Positions 19,610 through 28,895 are shown, counted from the first letter of the stretch. The stretch: 64,000 nt of DNA from Methylobacterium sp. 10 (GCF_000519085.1 NZ_KI912577.1:2836632-2900631); one strand, 5' to 3'. Translations and numbers: made by a program. The notes: generated by a model from the letters alone, not told the origin.

Positions 19610-20083
19610 ATGGCTCCCAAACCGCAAGACACCCGCCGCGTCGTCGCCGACAACCGCGCCGCCCGCTTCCATTACGAGATCTCGGACGTCCTCGAGGCGG
19701 GCATCGCCCTGACCGGAACCGAGGTCAAGTCCCTGCGCAAGGGCAAGGCGGCCATCGGCGAGGCCTATGCCGGCCCGTCGGGCGACGAGTTGTTCCTGTT
19801 CAACGCCTACATCCCGGAATATCTCGAAGCCAACCGCTTCAACCACGAGACCAAGCGCCCGCGCCGCCTGCTGCTCCACCGCAAGCAGATCAACAAGCTC
19901 ATCGGCGCGACGAAGCGCGAGGGCTACACGGTGGTGCCGTTGAAGATCTACTTCAACGAGCAGGGGCGCGCGAAGATCGAGCTCGGCCTCGGCCGGGGCA
20001 AGAAGCTCCACGACAAGCGCGAGAGTGCCAAAGAGCGCGACTGGGAGCGCGATCGCGCCCGCATCATGCGCGACAAGGGCTGA
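19610..20083 (+). CDS. smpB: SsrA-binding protein
   Basis: Binds tmRNA and delivers it to stalled ribosomes for trans-translation. 157 aa, as usual. Recognised by the OB-fold segments [20 protein letters not shown] and [13 protein letters not shown], the block [20 protein letters not shown], and the basic C-terminal tail ending [14 protein letters not shown] immediately before the ATG (19607) is an alternative start. It lies downstream of dapA; the tmRNA gene itself is not in the window. Confidence 0.96.
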   Translation: MAPKPQDTRRVVADNRAARFHYEISDVLEAGIALTGTEVKSLRKGKAAIGEAYAGPSGDELFLFNAYIPEYLEANRFNHETKRPRRLLLHRKQINKLIGATKREGYTVVPLKIYFNEQGRAKIELGLGRGKKLHDKRESAKERDWERDRARIMRDKG

Positions 20084-20282
20084 CCCGCGAACGCTCCGTT
20101 GACGGGCGATGCCTGTCCTGCCACGACACCGCCCATGACGACGAGCCCGATCCTCTCCGGTCTCGATTATCCGCCGCTCCCCTAGCGGCGAGGTGCTCTG
20201 TCACGTCTCAACCGCCCCGGTCGTCGGCGGTTGACCCTCTTTCCAAGACCGCTGGCTCCTCGGCTCCATCGAGGTCAGTTCC

Positions 20283-21389
20283 GTGTCTTGTGTCATCTCC
20301 CCTTCATCGACCATTCCCGTCGGGATCATCGGCTTCGGCGCGTTCGGACGGCTGATCGCCAAGCATCTCGAGCGGCATTTTCCGCTGCACGCCTACGATC
20401 CCGCCCTGCCGCAAGTCGACGATACTCAGACATCTCGCGGGCCGCTCGGGTCCCTTCTCCTGCAAGGAGAGGGACAGGGTGAGGTGTGTGACCTTTCCGG
20501 AGATGGACCACGCCTCGCCCCAACCCTCTCCGTCAAGGCTACGATGTTCACACACCTCGCGGGCACCACGGGTCCCCTCTCCTGGAAGGAGAAAGACAGG
20601 GTGAGGTGTGCGACCTCTCCGGAGATGGATCACATCTCACCCCAGCCCTCTCCTTCCAGGAGAGGGAGTTCCGCTGCGCCTCATGTCGAACCCCCTTGGA
20701 TCCAGGGAACGGCTGTCGAGCAGATGTGTGAATCCAGTGGGCCGCAAGGGGCACGTGAGGCCGGGGCGCGGCTCGGCTCCCTGGCCAAGGCGGCCGCCTG
20801 TCCCGTCGTGGTCCTGGCCGCTCCGGTCTCCAAGCTCGCCGAGGTGGTTTCCGCCATCGGACCTCACCTGCGTCCGGGCGCCCTCGTCCTCGATGTCGGT
20901 TCGGTGAAGATGGTCGCAGCTAGGATCATGGCGGAAGGGTTGCCCGATCACGTGGAGATCGTCGCGACGCATCCGCTCTTCGGCCCGCAAAGCGCGCGTT
21001 CGGGCGTGAGGGGGCTGAAGATTGCCGTATGTCCGATCCGGGGGAGGGGAGGCTGGCGCGCTGCGGCTTTCCTGTGCAAGCATCTCGGCCTCGATGTCAT
21101 CCTCACGGACCCGGAGGCGCATGACAGAGCCGTTGCCTCGGTCCAGGGGCTGACCCGTCTCATCGCCAAGGTCTTCGTCGAGATGGAGCCGCTGCCGACC
21201 CGGATGACGACGAAGAGCTTCGACCTGCTGATGCAGGCAGTCGGCATGGTCCGGCACGATGCGCCCGAGGTCTTCGACGCGATCGAGCGCGCGAACCCCT
21301 ATGCGGCGGATGTCCGCCGCCGTTTCTTCGCGCATGCCTCCCGGTTGGAGACGGAGCTCTCGGCGCATGGCGCGGACGCCGCGGGCTGA
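20283..21389 (+). CDS. Prephenate/arogenate dehydrogenase-type protein (TyrA-like) with in-frame repeat insertion
   Basis: Resembles TyrA dehydrogenases of tyrosine synthesis. GTG start at 20283 with GAGG about 9 bases before. The Rossmann nucleotide motif is VGIIGFGAFGRLIAKHL (residues 13-29). The fold resumes at ARLGSLAKAAACPVVVLAAP (162-181), then VLDVGSVKM, EIVATHPLFGPQSA and the helical dimerisation part. Between them, residues 47-151 are encoded by palindromic repeat DNA and have no place in the family: the second beta strand (HAYDPALP) should run almost directly into the GARLGSL segment. The frame stays open through the insert, giving 368 aa instead of roughly 260. The gene may make a disrupted, looped or inactive enzyme. 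Confidence 0.75.
   Translation: MSCVISPSSTIPVGIIGFGAFGRLIAKHLERHFPLHAYDPALPQVDDTQTSRGPLGSLLLQGEGQGEVCDLSGDGPRLAPTLSVKATMFTHLAGTTGPLSWKEKDRVRCATSPEMDHISPQPSPSRRGSSAAPHVEPPWIQGTAVEQMCESSGPQGAREAGARLGSLAKAAACPVVVLAAPVSKLAEVVSAIGPHLRPGALVLDVGSVKMVAARIMAEGLPDHVEIVATHPLFGPQSARSGVRGLKIAVCPIRGRGGWRAAAFLCKHLGLDVILTDPEAHDRAVASVQGLTRLIAKVFVEMEPLPTRMTTKSFDLLMQAVGMVRHDAPEVFDAIERANPYAADVRRRFFAHASRLETELSAHGADAAG
20421..20734 (+). repeat. Two palindromic repeat copies inserted in the TyrA-like gene
   Basis: Two related units in tandem: about 20421-20540 (right end truncated) and about 20543-20734. Each begins with a variant of CATTCATACATCTGGCGGG, continues with GGGTCCCTTCTCC or GGGTCCCCTCTCC, then ACAGGGTGAGGTGTG, a CTCCGGAGATGG centre and a return palindrome. 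The second unit ends with TGTGTGAATC. The same structure occurs once in reverse orientation at 33611-33799. Confidence 0.8.
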
Positions 21390-21452
21390 GAGCGATGGTC
21401 CGGATCGGTGCCGGGGAGACGGCTTGCCGCGCTTCCTCGGCGATGGGTGCCG

Positions 21453-22163
21453 CTACTGTTCGGTCGCGTCATCGCCCTGGCGGATACCATAGCGGGTTTC
21501 CAGACCGGGATTGGGACGCGCCGGTGGCCGTTCGGCCACCTCTCGCGGCAGGTCTCGCGGAATATCTCTCGGCAACTCGCGCGGACCGCGCGGCGGACCG
21601 TCGCCCTGGCTCCGAACGCCACGCTCGCCGGGGTCGCGACCGACCCGTGGAATGAGATGGACGAGGTCGACGAACTCGTCGGCCTGCCGACGAAGGTCGT
21701 CGGCGATCATGGCTGGCTGTGTCTGGATCGTAGAGACGACGGTGACTCGGACGCCGCGCCGCTGCATCGCTTCCACCAATGAGCGGAAATCGCCGTCGCC
21801 GGAGAACAGCACCATGTGGTCGATGCGGGGCGCGAGTTCGAGGGCATCAATGGCCAGCTCGATGTCCATGTTGCCCTTGATCTTGCGACGGCCGGCGGAA
21901 TCGGTGAATTCCTTGGCCGGTTTCGTCACGACCCGGTAGCCGTTATAGTCAAGCCAGTCGATCAGCGGACGGATTGATGAATATTCTTGATCTTCCACCA
22001 TCGCGGTGTAGTAGAAAGCTCGTATCAAGTTATCGCGAGCCTGAAATTCCTTGAGCAGCCGGCGATAATCGATATCGAAACCGAGTGCCTTGGTCGCTGC
22101 ATAAAGATTTGCCCCGTCAATGAACAGGGCGCTGCGCTGCTGTGCGCTCATTGGACGATCCAT
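21453..22163 (-). CDS. NYN-domain (LabA/DUF88-type) putative nuclease
   Basis: PIN-like NYN domain proteins are predicted ribonucleases. 236 aa. Acidic residues of the metal site are visible: Asp16 in ALFIDGANLY, the pair in GNMDIELAIDALE, and LFSGDGDFRSLV. The domain fills residues 8-165. The tail of about 70 residues is Arg/Pro-rich with a repeating pattern (PRELPRDIPRDLPREV) and is probably disordered and nucleic-acid binding. A second start at Met5 (22151) is possible. Its upstream DNA is notably AT-rich. The target RNA is unknown. Confidence 0.82.
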   Translation of the reverse strand: MDRPMSAQQRSALFIDGANLYAATKALGFDIDYRRLLKEFQARDNLIRAFYYTAMVEDQEYSSIRPLIDWLDYNGYRVVTKPAKEFTDSAGRRKIKGNMDIELAIDALELAPRIDHMVLFSGDGDFRSLVEAMQRRGVRVTVVSTIQTQPAMIADDLRRQADEFVDLVHLIPRVGRDPGERGVRSQGDGPPRGPRELPRDIPRDLPREVAERPPARPNPGLETRYGIRQGDDATEQ

Positions 22164-22502
22164 TTTCTCATGGGATTTTTCACTTGTAAGGCAGGGAAGT
22201 CTTAAAGCTCAACGCTCCAAAAAAAGACTTGCCAACCCCAATACTTTTTGGTCCGAAATTATTTTATCTTACTATACTGAGTCGCTGATAAAATTTAAGA
22301 ATTCGCAGACCACCGAAACCAACCGACAATCCTATCCTTTGCTATTGTCCGAGCGAGGCGTTTGTCAACCATGTCCGGCATGCAATCGCCGGAAAAAGCG
22401 GATGAAAGCTGGACGTGCCTAGAATATTCCACTCTGCGCAACTGATATGCCTAATTGCATACCATACAAACGACCACCTTAAGTTATCGATTTTACTTAT
22501 AA
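22164..22502. other. 339-base AT-rich spacer upstream of the NYN gene
   Basis: Much lower GC than its neighbours, with runs such as CCAAAAAAAGACTT and TTATTTTATCTTACTATAC. No gene, RNA or terminator was recognised. A TTGACA on the minus strand at 22368-22363 could be the -35 of the NYN promoter, but the matching -10 (ATAGCA or TAGCAA) is poor. It may be foreign DNA or a regulatory region. Confidence 0.4.
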
Positions 22503-23093
22503 TCAGCTGGATACCTGCACTCGGCTGCCGGGCTTGACGACGGGCAGCGCGGCGAGTTCCGGCGGCAGTGCGTCAGCAGGATAGACCGGAATGTCGAGGG
22601 TGACCAGGGAGACGAGGGGGAGGCCGATTTCGCCGCGCCCGCCCGAACGGTCGATGAGGCAGGCTGCGCCGATGACCTCCCCGGCCTCGGCCTGGAGGGA
22701 CGAGAGGCATTCGCGGGCGGAGAGGCCCGTGGTCACGATATCCTCTACGATCACCGCGCGCTGGCCGGCCGGGATGCTAAAGCCGCGACGCAGGGAGAAG
22801 GGCCCGCCGGGATCGCGTTCGACGAAGATGGCGCGGGCCCCGAGATGGCGGGCCGTCTCGTAACCGGGCACGATGCCGCCGATGGCGGGAGACACCACGA
22901 TGTCGACGTGGCCGAAACGGGCTACGATGACCTCCGCCAGGGCCTTGCACAGGCGCTCCGTCCGGACCGGGTCGGAGAAGATCGCCATCTTCTGCAGGAA
23001 GACGCCGGAATGGAGCCCGGAACTGAGGACGAAATGCCCTTCGAGGAGGGCCCCCGCCTCGCGGAATTCGGCGAGCACCGCGTCTGGCGTCAT
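22503..23093 (-). CDS. pyrE: Orotate phosphoribosyltransferase
   Basis: Transfers phosphoribose from PRPP to orotate in pyrimidine synthesis. 196 aa from the ATG at 23093, which has AGGAG about 10 bases upstream; the earlier in-frame codons are not needed. The PRPP-binding signature is [15 protein letters not shown]. Family elements [15 protein letters not shown] near the N-terminus and [15 protein letters not shown] are also present. It follows the (p)ppGpp enzyme gene on the same strand with a 190-base gap, an arrangement common in related bacteria. Confidence 0.95.
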   Translation of the reverse strand: MTPDAVLAEFREAGALLEGHFVLSSGLHSGVFLQKMAIFSDPVRTERLCKALAEVIVARFGHVDIVVSPAIGGIVPGYETARHLGARAIFVERDPGGPFSLRRGFSIPAGQRAVIVEDIVTTGLSARECLSSLQAEAGEVIGAACLIDRSGGRGEIGLPLVSLVTLDIPVYPADALPPELAALPVVKPGSRVQVSS

Positions 23094-23285
23094 GAGTGGG
23101 GTGCTCCTGGGATGAGAGGGTAGGGCGGCGTTTGTGGCAGTGCGGAACACGAGGCGCAAGGCGCCCCGCCACGCCGGGCGCCTCGCTGCGTCGGTGCATG
23201 GTAAACTGGGTGTTACCCGGCGCGCGGTCAGCCGTACTGCCGCCCCTGTCCTGGCCGACGACGCGCTATGCGGTAATTCGACCGT

Positions 23286-25523
23286 TCAGCCGTTGACGCG
23301 GTCGACCTTGCTCACGGTGCGCTTTCCACGCAGCTCGGCGACGATGGCGTTGAGGTGCTTCAGGTCCCAGACGGAGAGGTCGATGACGATCTCGGTGAAG
23401 TCCTGGGTGCGCCGCTTCATTGAGACGTTGTCGATATTGCCGTCGTGATCGGCGATGACCTGCGCGATCTGGGCGAGGACACCGGGCTCGTTGATCGATT
23501 GCAGGGCGAGGCGCGCGGGAAACCGCTCGCTCCCGCCCGCCTCGACGTCCCAGCGCACGTCGAGCCAGCGCGCCGGCTCGTTGTCGAAGGCGGCGAGCGC
23601 CGCCGACTGGATCGGATAGATCGTCACCCCGACGCCGGGGGTGAGGATGCCGACGATGCGGTCTCCAGGCACCGCGCCGCCATTCGGGGCGAAGCTCACC
23701 GGCAGGTCGTTGTCGAGACCGCGAATCGGGATGGCGTCGGCCCGGCCCATATCGGCGGCGCCTTCGGGGAACGTCAGGCGCATGGCCTGCCCCTTGGCGA
23801 GGCTGAGACGCCCCGCCCCGTCATCCATGGGCTGCTGCAGTGCGGCCGGGCCCGTGCGGCGTTCGTCCTTGTGGTCGGGGTAGACCGCGCGCACCACGTC
23901 GCCCGAGAACATCTCGCCACGGCCCACCGCCGCGAACACGTCCTCCGTGCTCTGGCGTGCCAGGCGGGGAAGCGCACCCCGCAGCTTGTCCTCGGAAAAG
24001 CTCTTGGCCGCCCGCTCGAAGGCACGATCGAGGATCTGGCGGCCGAGGCCGGCATATTGCCGGCGCACGGCCGAACGCGTCGCCCGCCGGATCGCGGCGC
24101 GGGCCTTGCCGGTGACCACGAGGGATTCCCAGGCCGCCGGGGGCGACTGCCCGTCCGCCCGCGCGATCTCGACCTCGTCGCCGTTGACGAGTTCGATCAG
24201 CAGCGGCGCCATACGGCCGTTGATCTTGGCCCCCACCGCCGTGTTGCCGACATCGGTATGGACGGCATAAGCGAAGTCGATCGGCGTCGCGCCGCGCGGC
24301 AGGGCGATGAGACGCCCCTTGGGCGTGAAGCAGAACACCTGATCCTGGAACAGTTCGAGCTTCGTATGCTCCAGGAACTCTTCCGGGCTGTCGCCCTCGG
24401 CCAGGAGTTCGATGGTCCGGCGCAGCCATTGATAGGCGCCGCTCTCCGTGGCGAGGCGCGGATGCACGCCGCCGATCTCGTCCCTGCCGCCGCTCTCCTT
24501 GTAATGGGCGTGCGCGGCGATGCCGTACTCGGCGATCTCGTCCATGGCCGCGGTACGGATCTGCAGCTCGACGCGCTGGCTCTTCGGGCCGATCACCGTA
24601 GTGTGGATCGAACGGTAATCGTTCTGCTTCGGGGTCGAGATGTAATCCTTGTAGCGGCCCGGAACCATCGGCCAGGTGGTATGGACGACGCCCAGCGCCC
24701 CGTAGCATTCGGACAGCGACTCGACGATGACGCGGAACCCGAAGATGTCCGACAATTGCTCGAAGGCGACCGACTTGCGTTCCATCTTGGCAGAGATGGA
24801 ATAGGGCCGCTTCTGCCGGCCGGTGACCACGGCGTTGATGCCCTGCGCGGCGAGCTTGGCGGTCAGATCCCGCTCGATGCTCTCCACCAGGCGCTCCGAC
24901 TTCACGGCGAGATCGGCCAGACGTTGTGTGATCGTCGCGTAGATCTCGGGCTTGAGGTTGCGCAGGGCGAGGTCTTCGAGTTCCTCGCGCAGTTCCTGCA
25001 TGCCCATGCGGCCGGCGAGCGGCGCGTAGATGTCCAGGGTTTCCTGGGCGATCCGCTCGCGCTTCTCCAGCTTCATGTGATGGAGCGTGCGCATGTTGTG
25101 CAGGCGGTCGGCGAGCTTCACCAGGAGCACGCGCACATCCGCCGCCACGGCGAGCAGCAGCTTGCGGAAGTTCTCGCCCTGGACCGCGCGCTTCGACACG
25201 AGGTCGAGGCGCTTGAGCTTCGTCAGCCCGTCCACCAGGGCGCCGATCTCGGGGCTGAAGAGCTCGCGGATCTCGTCGAGGGTGGCGGCAGTGTCCTCCA
25301 CCGTGTCGTGGAGGACGGCGGCGACGATGGTCGCGTCGTCGAGCCGAAGATCCGTGAGGATCGCCGCGACTTCCAGGGGATGGGCGAAGAAGGGATCGCC
25401 CGATGCCCGCTTCTGCGTGCCGTGGGCCCGCATGGCGTAGACGTAGGCGCGGTTGAGAAGGGCCTCGTTCACGGCGGGGTTGTAACGCCTCACCCGCTCC
25501 ACGAGCTCGTACTGGCGCATCAT
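23286..25523 (-). CDS. rsh: Bifunctional (p)ppGpp synthetase/hydrolase
   Basis: The single RelA/SpoT homologue that makes and breaks the stringent alarmone. 745 aa from ATG 25523 (a second ATG follows at once; a GTG at 25535 is also possible). Domains in order: HD hydrolase with VAAVLHDTVEDT (residues about 65-80), synthetase with YKDYISTPKQNDYRSIHT, TGS (IALPRGATPIDFAYAVHTDVG), and a C-terminal ACT domain (INEPGVLAQIAQVIADHDGNI). Both catalytic centres look intact, so it should be bifunctional. It lies between rpoZ and pyrE; the rpoZ-rsh pairing is conserved widely in proteobacteria. Confidence 0.95.
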   Translation of the reverse strand: MMRQYELVERVRRYNPAVNEALLNRAYVYAMRAHGTQKRASGDPFFAHPLEVAAILTDLRLDDATIVAAVLHDTVEDTAATLDEIRELFSPEIGALVDGLTKLKRLDLVSKRAVQGENFRKLLLAVAADVRVLLVKLADRLHNMRTLHHMKLEKRERIAQETLDIYAPLAGRMGMQELREELEDLALRNLKPEIYATITQRLADLAVKSERLVESIERDLTAKLAAQGINAVVTGRQKRPYSISAKMERKSVAFEQLSDIFGFRVIVESLSECYGALGVVHTTWPMVPGRYKDYISTPKQNDYRSIHTTVIGPKSQRVELQIRTAAMDEIAEYGIAAHAHYKESGGRDEIGGVHPRLATESGAYQWLRRTIELLAEGDSPEEFLEHTKLELFQDQVFCFTPKGRLIALPRGATPIDFAYAVHTDVGNTAVGAKINGRMAPLLIELVNGDEVEIARADGQSPPAAWESLVVTGKARAAIRRATRSAVRRQYAGLGRQILDRAFERAAKSFSEDKLRGALPRLARQSTEDVFAAVGRGEMFSGDVVRAVYPDHKDERRTGPAALQQPMDDGAGRLSLAKGQAMRLTFPEGAADMGRADAIPIRGLDNDLPVSFAPNGGAVPGDRIVGILTPGVGVTIYPIQSAALAAFDNEPARWLDVRWDVEAGGSERFPARLALQSINEPGVLAQIAQVIADHDGNIDNVSMKRRTQDFTEIVIDLSVWDLKHLNAIVAELRGKRTVSKVDRVNG

Positions 25524-25641
25524 CCGCCGCAACACCCTTCACACATCGTCGCTGCCCGCCTCTGTCTTCGTTGTCCCGCATCGCGACCGGGCACGCCAGA
25601 CCCATGGCGCCGCATGACACCGGTTTCTCTCGCCGAAAAAC

Positions 25642-25669
25642 AAAAAAACCCGGCGCCGGGCCGGGTTTT
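25642..25669 (-). terminator. Rho-independent terminator after rpoZ
   Basis: AAAACCCGGC and GCCGGGTTTT form a 10-bp stem around a 5-base loop, with seven T residues on the minus strand. It lies 34 bases past the rpoZ stop, so rpoZ is probably a separate transcript from the (p)ppGpp gene, or read-through is limited. Confidence 0.85.
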
Positions 25670-25702
25670 CGCAGGAACGTCAGTAAAAAGCGTGTCGTCC
25701 GA

Positions 25703-26113
25703 TCACTCGGCCTCTTCGTCCGTCTCGGTCGGCGGAGCGAGGTTCTCGAGGCCGCGCAACAGGTCCTCTTCGCTCATCCGGTCGAACTGGACGGCGCCGT
25801 CGTCGCTGGAAGATTGCGGCGCCACGGCGGCGGCGGCCGGCGAACTCGACAGGAGCGGCACCGTCTCGGCCTCCGGCTCGTCGACCTCGACATACTTCTG
25901 CATCGAGTGGATGAGCTGTTCCTTGAGGTCGTCGGCCGTGATCGTTGCGTCGCCGATCTCGCGGAGCGCGCAGACCGGGTTCTTGTCGCGGTCGCGATCG
26001 ATGGTCAGCGGCGCGCCGGCGGCGAGCAGGCGGGCGCGGTGGCTCGCGAGCAGCACGAGCTCGAAGCGGTTCTCGACCTTGTCGATGCAGTCTTCAACGG
26101 TGACGCGAGCCAT
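25703..26113 (-). CDS. rpoZ: RNA polymerase omega subunit
   Basis: Small subunit that helps fold beta' and, in proteobacteria, forms part of a ppGpp site. 136 aa; the first 60 residues carry the family signature [20 protein letters not shown] and ASHRARLL, then [11 protein letters not shown]. The C-terminal half is acidic, with an Ala/Pro/Ser linker, as in other alphaproteobacterial omegas. AAGGAG lies 10 bases before the ATG at 26113. It stands just upstream of the (p)ppGpp synthetase/hydrolase gene. Confidence 0.95.
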   Translation of the reverse strand: MARVTVEDCIDKVENRFELVLLASHRARLLAAGAPLTIDRDRDKNPVCALREIGDATITADDLKEQLIHSMQKYVEVDEPEAETVPLLSSSPAAAAVAPQSSSDDGAVQFDRMSEEDLLRGLENLAPPTETDEEAE

Positions 26114-26371
26114 GCGGGAGGGCTCCTTCCATAGACCGGGAATATAGAGATTGAACGGGCTCCATACACCGCCTCACGCGCCGCAACAAGCCGATGCGCG
26201 GGAACGCTCTCCGTTTAAACCTCGGGGCGCGGCTCGCGCCACGAACGAGGCGCCCGATCCATCCGCCCGGCTGGCGCAGCCGATCGCCCCGGAGACAACC
26301 GGGGTGCCCGTCGCTAACCATGCCTCACGGGTCCGCACGATTCGGCGCGGGTTACGGAGGTTCCCCTACTC

Positions 26372-27094
26372 ATGACCACCAGTTTCAGTCGCCGTAAACT
26401 GTTCGACTGCGCCTGCCGGCTCGGCGCAGCGGCCTTCGCCGCCACCGCCCTGCCGAATCTCGGGCTCGCCGCCAGTCCGTCCACGAAGAAGACCGATCTC
26501 AGCGCCGACCAGGCCCTGGACCTGCTGAAGGAAGGCAACCGCCTCTACAAGACCGACAGCCCCGTCCGCTCGGTGCAGGGCCGCGACCGCCGGATCGAGA
26601 TCGCCCTCGGGCAGACGCCGTTCTGCGTGCTGGTGAGCTGTTCGGATTCCCGCGTCTCGCCTGAGATCCTGTTCGGGCGCGGTCTCGGCGAGCTCTTCAT
26701 CGTCCGCAACGCCGGCAACACCGCCGATACCGCCGCCCTCGGATCGGTGGAATACGCCGTGTCGCAGCTCGGCGTTCCTCTGGTGCTGGTGATGGGCCAC
26801 AGCCGCTGCGGCGCGGTGCTGGCGGCGGCCGACGTGGTGGAGAACAACACCGTCTATCCCGGCTCCATCGGCCGGATGATCGAGCCGATCGTGCCGGCGG
26901 TGCTGTCCGCCCGCGGCAAGCCCGGCGATTTCATCGAGAATTGCGTGCGCGCCAATGTCGACCGGGTCGTCAACCGCATGCGCACGGCCTCCGAGCCCGC
27001 CCTCCTCGATCCGCTGAAGGCGGGCAAGCTGCGCATTGTCGGCGCCTCCTACAGCCTCGATACCGGCGTGGTGGACTTCTTCAACGAAGCCTGA
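26372..27094 (+). CDS. Tat-exported beta-class carbonic anhydrase
   Basis: Interconverts CO2 and bicarbonate. 240 aa. The N-terminus SFSRRKLFDC followed by a hydrophobic stretch and LAAS is a twin-arginine signal peptide with cleavage near residue 34, so the enzyme is predicted to be periplasmic and exported folded. Zinc ligands are visible: Cys90 in VSCSDSR, His143 and Cys146 in MGHSRCGAV; the Asp92-Arg94 dyad is present. It is a single gene ahead of the fatty-acid cluster. Most beta carbonic anhydrases are cytoplasmic, so the signal is notable. Confidence 0.9.
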   Translation: MTTSFSRRKLFDCACRLGAAAFAATALPNLGLAASPSTKKTDLSADQALDLLKEGNRLYKTDSPVRSVQGRDRRIEIALGQTPFCVLVSCSDSRVSPEILFGRGLGELFIVRNAGNTADTAALGSVEYAVSQLGVPLVLVMGHSRCGAVLAAADVVENNTVYPGSIGRMIEPIVPAVLSARGKPGDFIENCVRANVDRVVNRMRTASEPALLDPLKAGKLRIVGASYSLDTGVVDFFNEA

Positions 27095-27192
27095 CGCCTT
27101 GAACGAAGCCTGACTTCGGCCCGCGATGGCGGGGCCTCGTGTTGACACCCGGGGCGGGCGGTGCGACTGCGCCGCCCTTTCCGTGCGAGAAC

Positions 27193-28140
27193 ATGACCAT
27201 GGCGCGCGCATTCATCTTTCCAGGCCAGGGTAGCCAGGCCGTGGGCATGGGCCGGGCCCTGTCGGAGGCATTTCCCCAGGCGAGGGCGGTCTTCGCCGAG
27301 GTCGACGAGGCGCTCGGCCAGTCGCTCTCGACGCTGATGTTCGAGGGACCGGTGGAGGAGCTGACCCTCACCGCCAACGCCCAGCCGGCCCTGATGGCGG
27401 CCAGCATCGCCACCCTGCGCGTGCTCCAGGCGACACGAGGTCTCGATCTCGTCCGCGACGTGGCAGCGGTGGCCGGCCATTCCCTCGGCGAGTACACGGC
27501 GCTCGCCGCCGCCGGGACCTTCACCCTGGCCGACACCGCCCGCCTGCTGCGCATCCGCGGCGAGGCGATGCAGGGCGCGGTTGCGCCGGGTGCCGGCGCC
27601 ATGGCCGCCCTCATCGGCGCCGATGCCGAACTGGCCGGGTCCATCGCCGCGGAGGCCTCCGAGGGCAAAGTCTGCGACGTTGCCAACGACAACGGCGCGG
27701 GGCAGGTGGTGCTCTCCGGCGCGAAGGCTGCCGTGGAGCGCGCGGTGGCGATCGCGCAAGGTCGCGGCATCAAGCGCGCGGTGATGCTCAACGTCTCGGC
27801 GCCGTTCCACTGCTCGCTGATGGTGCCGGCGGCGGAGGCGATGCAGGACGCCCTGACCCGGGTGGCGATGAAGCCCCCCCTGGTGCCGGTCTATTCCAAT
27901 GTCCTGGCCGCGCCGGTGCTGGAGCCGGCCGCCATCCGTCAAGCCCTCGTCGCCCAGGTAACGGGCACCGTACGCTGGCGCGAATGCATCGCCGCCATGG
28001 CCGCCTCCGGCATCGACCAGTTCCACGAGATCGGCACCGGCAAGGTGCTCTCCGGCCTCGTCAAACGGATCGCCCCCGGTGCCACCGCCACCCCCGTCGG
28101 CACGCCCGACGACGTAGCCGCCTTCCCGACGCTCAGCTGA
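27193..28140 (+). CDS. fabD: Malonyl-CoA:ACP transacylase
   Basis: Loads malonyl units onto ACP for fatty acid synthesis. 315 aa from the ATG at 27193; an ATG two codons later is an equal alternative. It has the N-terminal motif AFIFPGQGSQAVGMG, the catalytic Ser in AGHSLGEYTALAAAG, the Arg in LLRIRGEAMQ, and the late His in NVSAPFHCSLM. It heads the run fabD-fabG-acpP-fabF, all on the plus strand, with 14 bases to fabG. Confidence 0.96.
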   Translation: MTMARAFIFPGQGSQAVGMGRALSEAFPQARAVFAEVDEALGQSLSTLMFEGPVEELTLTANAQPALMAASIATLRVLQATRGLDLVRDVAAVAGHSLGEYTALAAAGTFTLADTARLLRIRGEAMQGAVAPGAGAMAALIGADAELAGSIAAEASEGKVCDVANDNGAGQVVLSGAKAAVERAVAIAQGRGIKRAVMLNVSAPFHCSLMVPAAEAMQDALTRVAMKPPLVPVYSNVLAAPVLEPAAIRQALVAQVTGTVRWRECIAAMAASGIDQFHEIGTGKVLSGLVKRIAPGATATPVGTPDDVAAFPTLS

Positions 28141-28154
28141 CAACAGGATTGCCC

Positions 28155-28895
28155 ATGTTCGACCTGACCGGCCGCAAGGCCCTCGTCACCGGCGCGACCG
28201 GCGGCCTCGGCGGCGCCATCGCCCGGGCGCTCCACGCCCAGGGCGCCACCGTCGCCGTCTCCGGCACCCGCGCCGAAGCGCTGGATGCACTCGCGTCCGA
28301 ACTCGGCGGCGAGCGCGTCCATGCCTTGACTTGCAACCTCTCCGACAAGGACGCCGTCGAGGCCCTGGTGCCGGCGGCGGAAGCCGCCCTGGGCGGCCTC
28401 GACATCCTTGTCAACAATGCCGGCATCACCCGCGACAACCTTCTCCTGCGGATGAAGGACGACGAGTGGGACGCGGTGATCGCGGTGAACCTCTCGGCCG
28501 CCTTCCGCCTCTCGCGGGCAGCGGTGAAGGGCATGATGAAGCGGCGCCACGGCCGCATCGTCAATATCGGCTCCGTGGTCGGCGCCACCGGCAATCCGGG
28601 GCAGGTGAACTATGCCGCCGCCAAGGCCGGCCTCGTCGGCATGACCAAGGCCATGGCGGCCGAGGTCGCCACCCGCAACCTCACCGTCAACTGCATCGCG
28701 CCGGGCTTCATCACCTCGCCGATGACCGACGCCCTCAACGAGAAGCAGCGCGAGGGCATCCTCACCCGCGTGCCGATGAACCGCCTCGGCACCGGCGAGG
28801 AGATCGCGGCCGCGGCCGTCTACCTCGCCTCGAACGAGGCCGCTTACGTCACCGGCCAGACCCTGCACGTGAACGGCGGCATGGCGATGTACTGA
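28155..28895 (+). CDS. fabG: 3-oxoacyl-ACP reductase
   Basis: NADPH-dependent reduction of beta-ketoacyl-ACP. 246 aa, the usual length. It shows the SDR cofactor motif TGATGGLGGAIA, NNAGITRDN, and the catalytic Ser-Tyr-Lys set (NIGSVVG, NYAAAKAG); the C-terminus ends GGMAMY, as in FabG. CAGGA lies 8 bases before the ATG at 28155. It follows fabD closely; a 108-bp repeat and about 250 more bases separate it from acpP. Confidence 0.95.
   Translation: MFDLTGRKALVTGATGGLGGAIARALHAQGATVAVSGTRAEALDALASELGGERVHALTCNLSDKDAVEALVPAAEAALGGLDILVNNAGITRDNLLLRMKDDEWDAVIAVNLSAAFRLSRAAVKGMMKRRHGRIVNIGSVVGATGNPGQVNYAAAKAGLVGMTKAMAAEVATRNLTVNCIAPGFITSPMTDALNEKQREGILTRVPMNRLGTGEEIAAAAVYLASNEAAYVTGQTLHVNGGMAMY

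Noticed and set aside
23445..26147. 900-codon open frame opposite the (p)ppGpp gene and rpoZ
   Set aside because: Antisense to two clearly real genes; its translation has no family motifs and reflects high GC at third codon positions.
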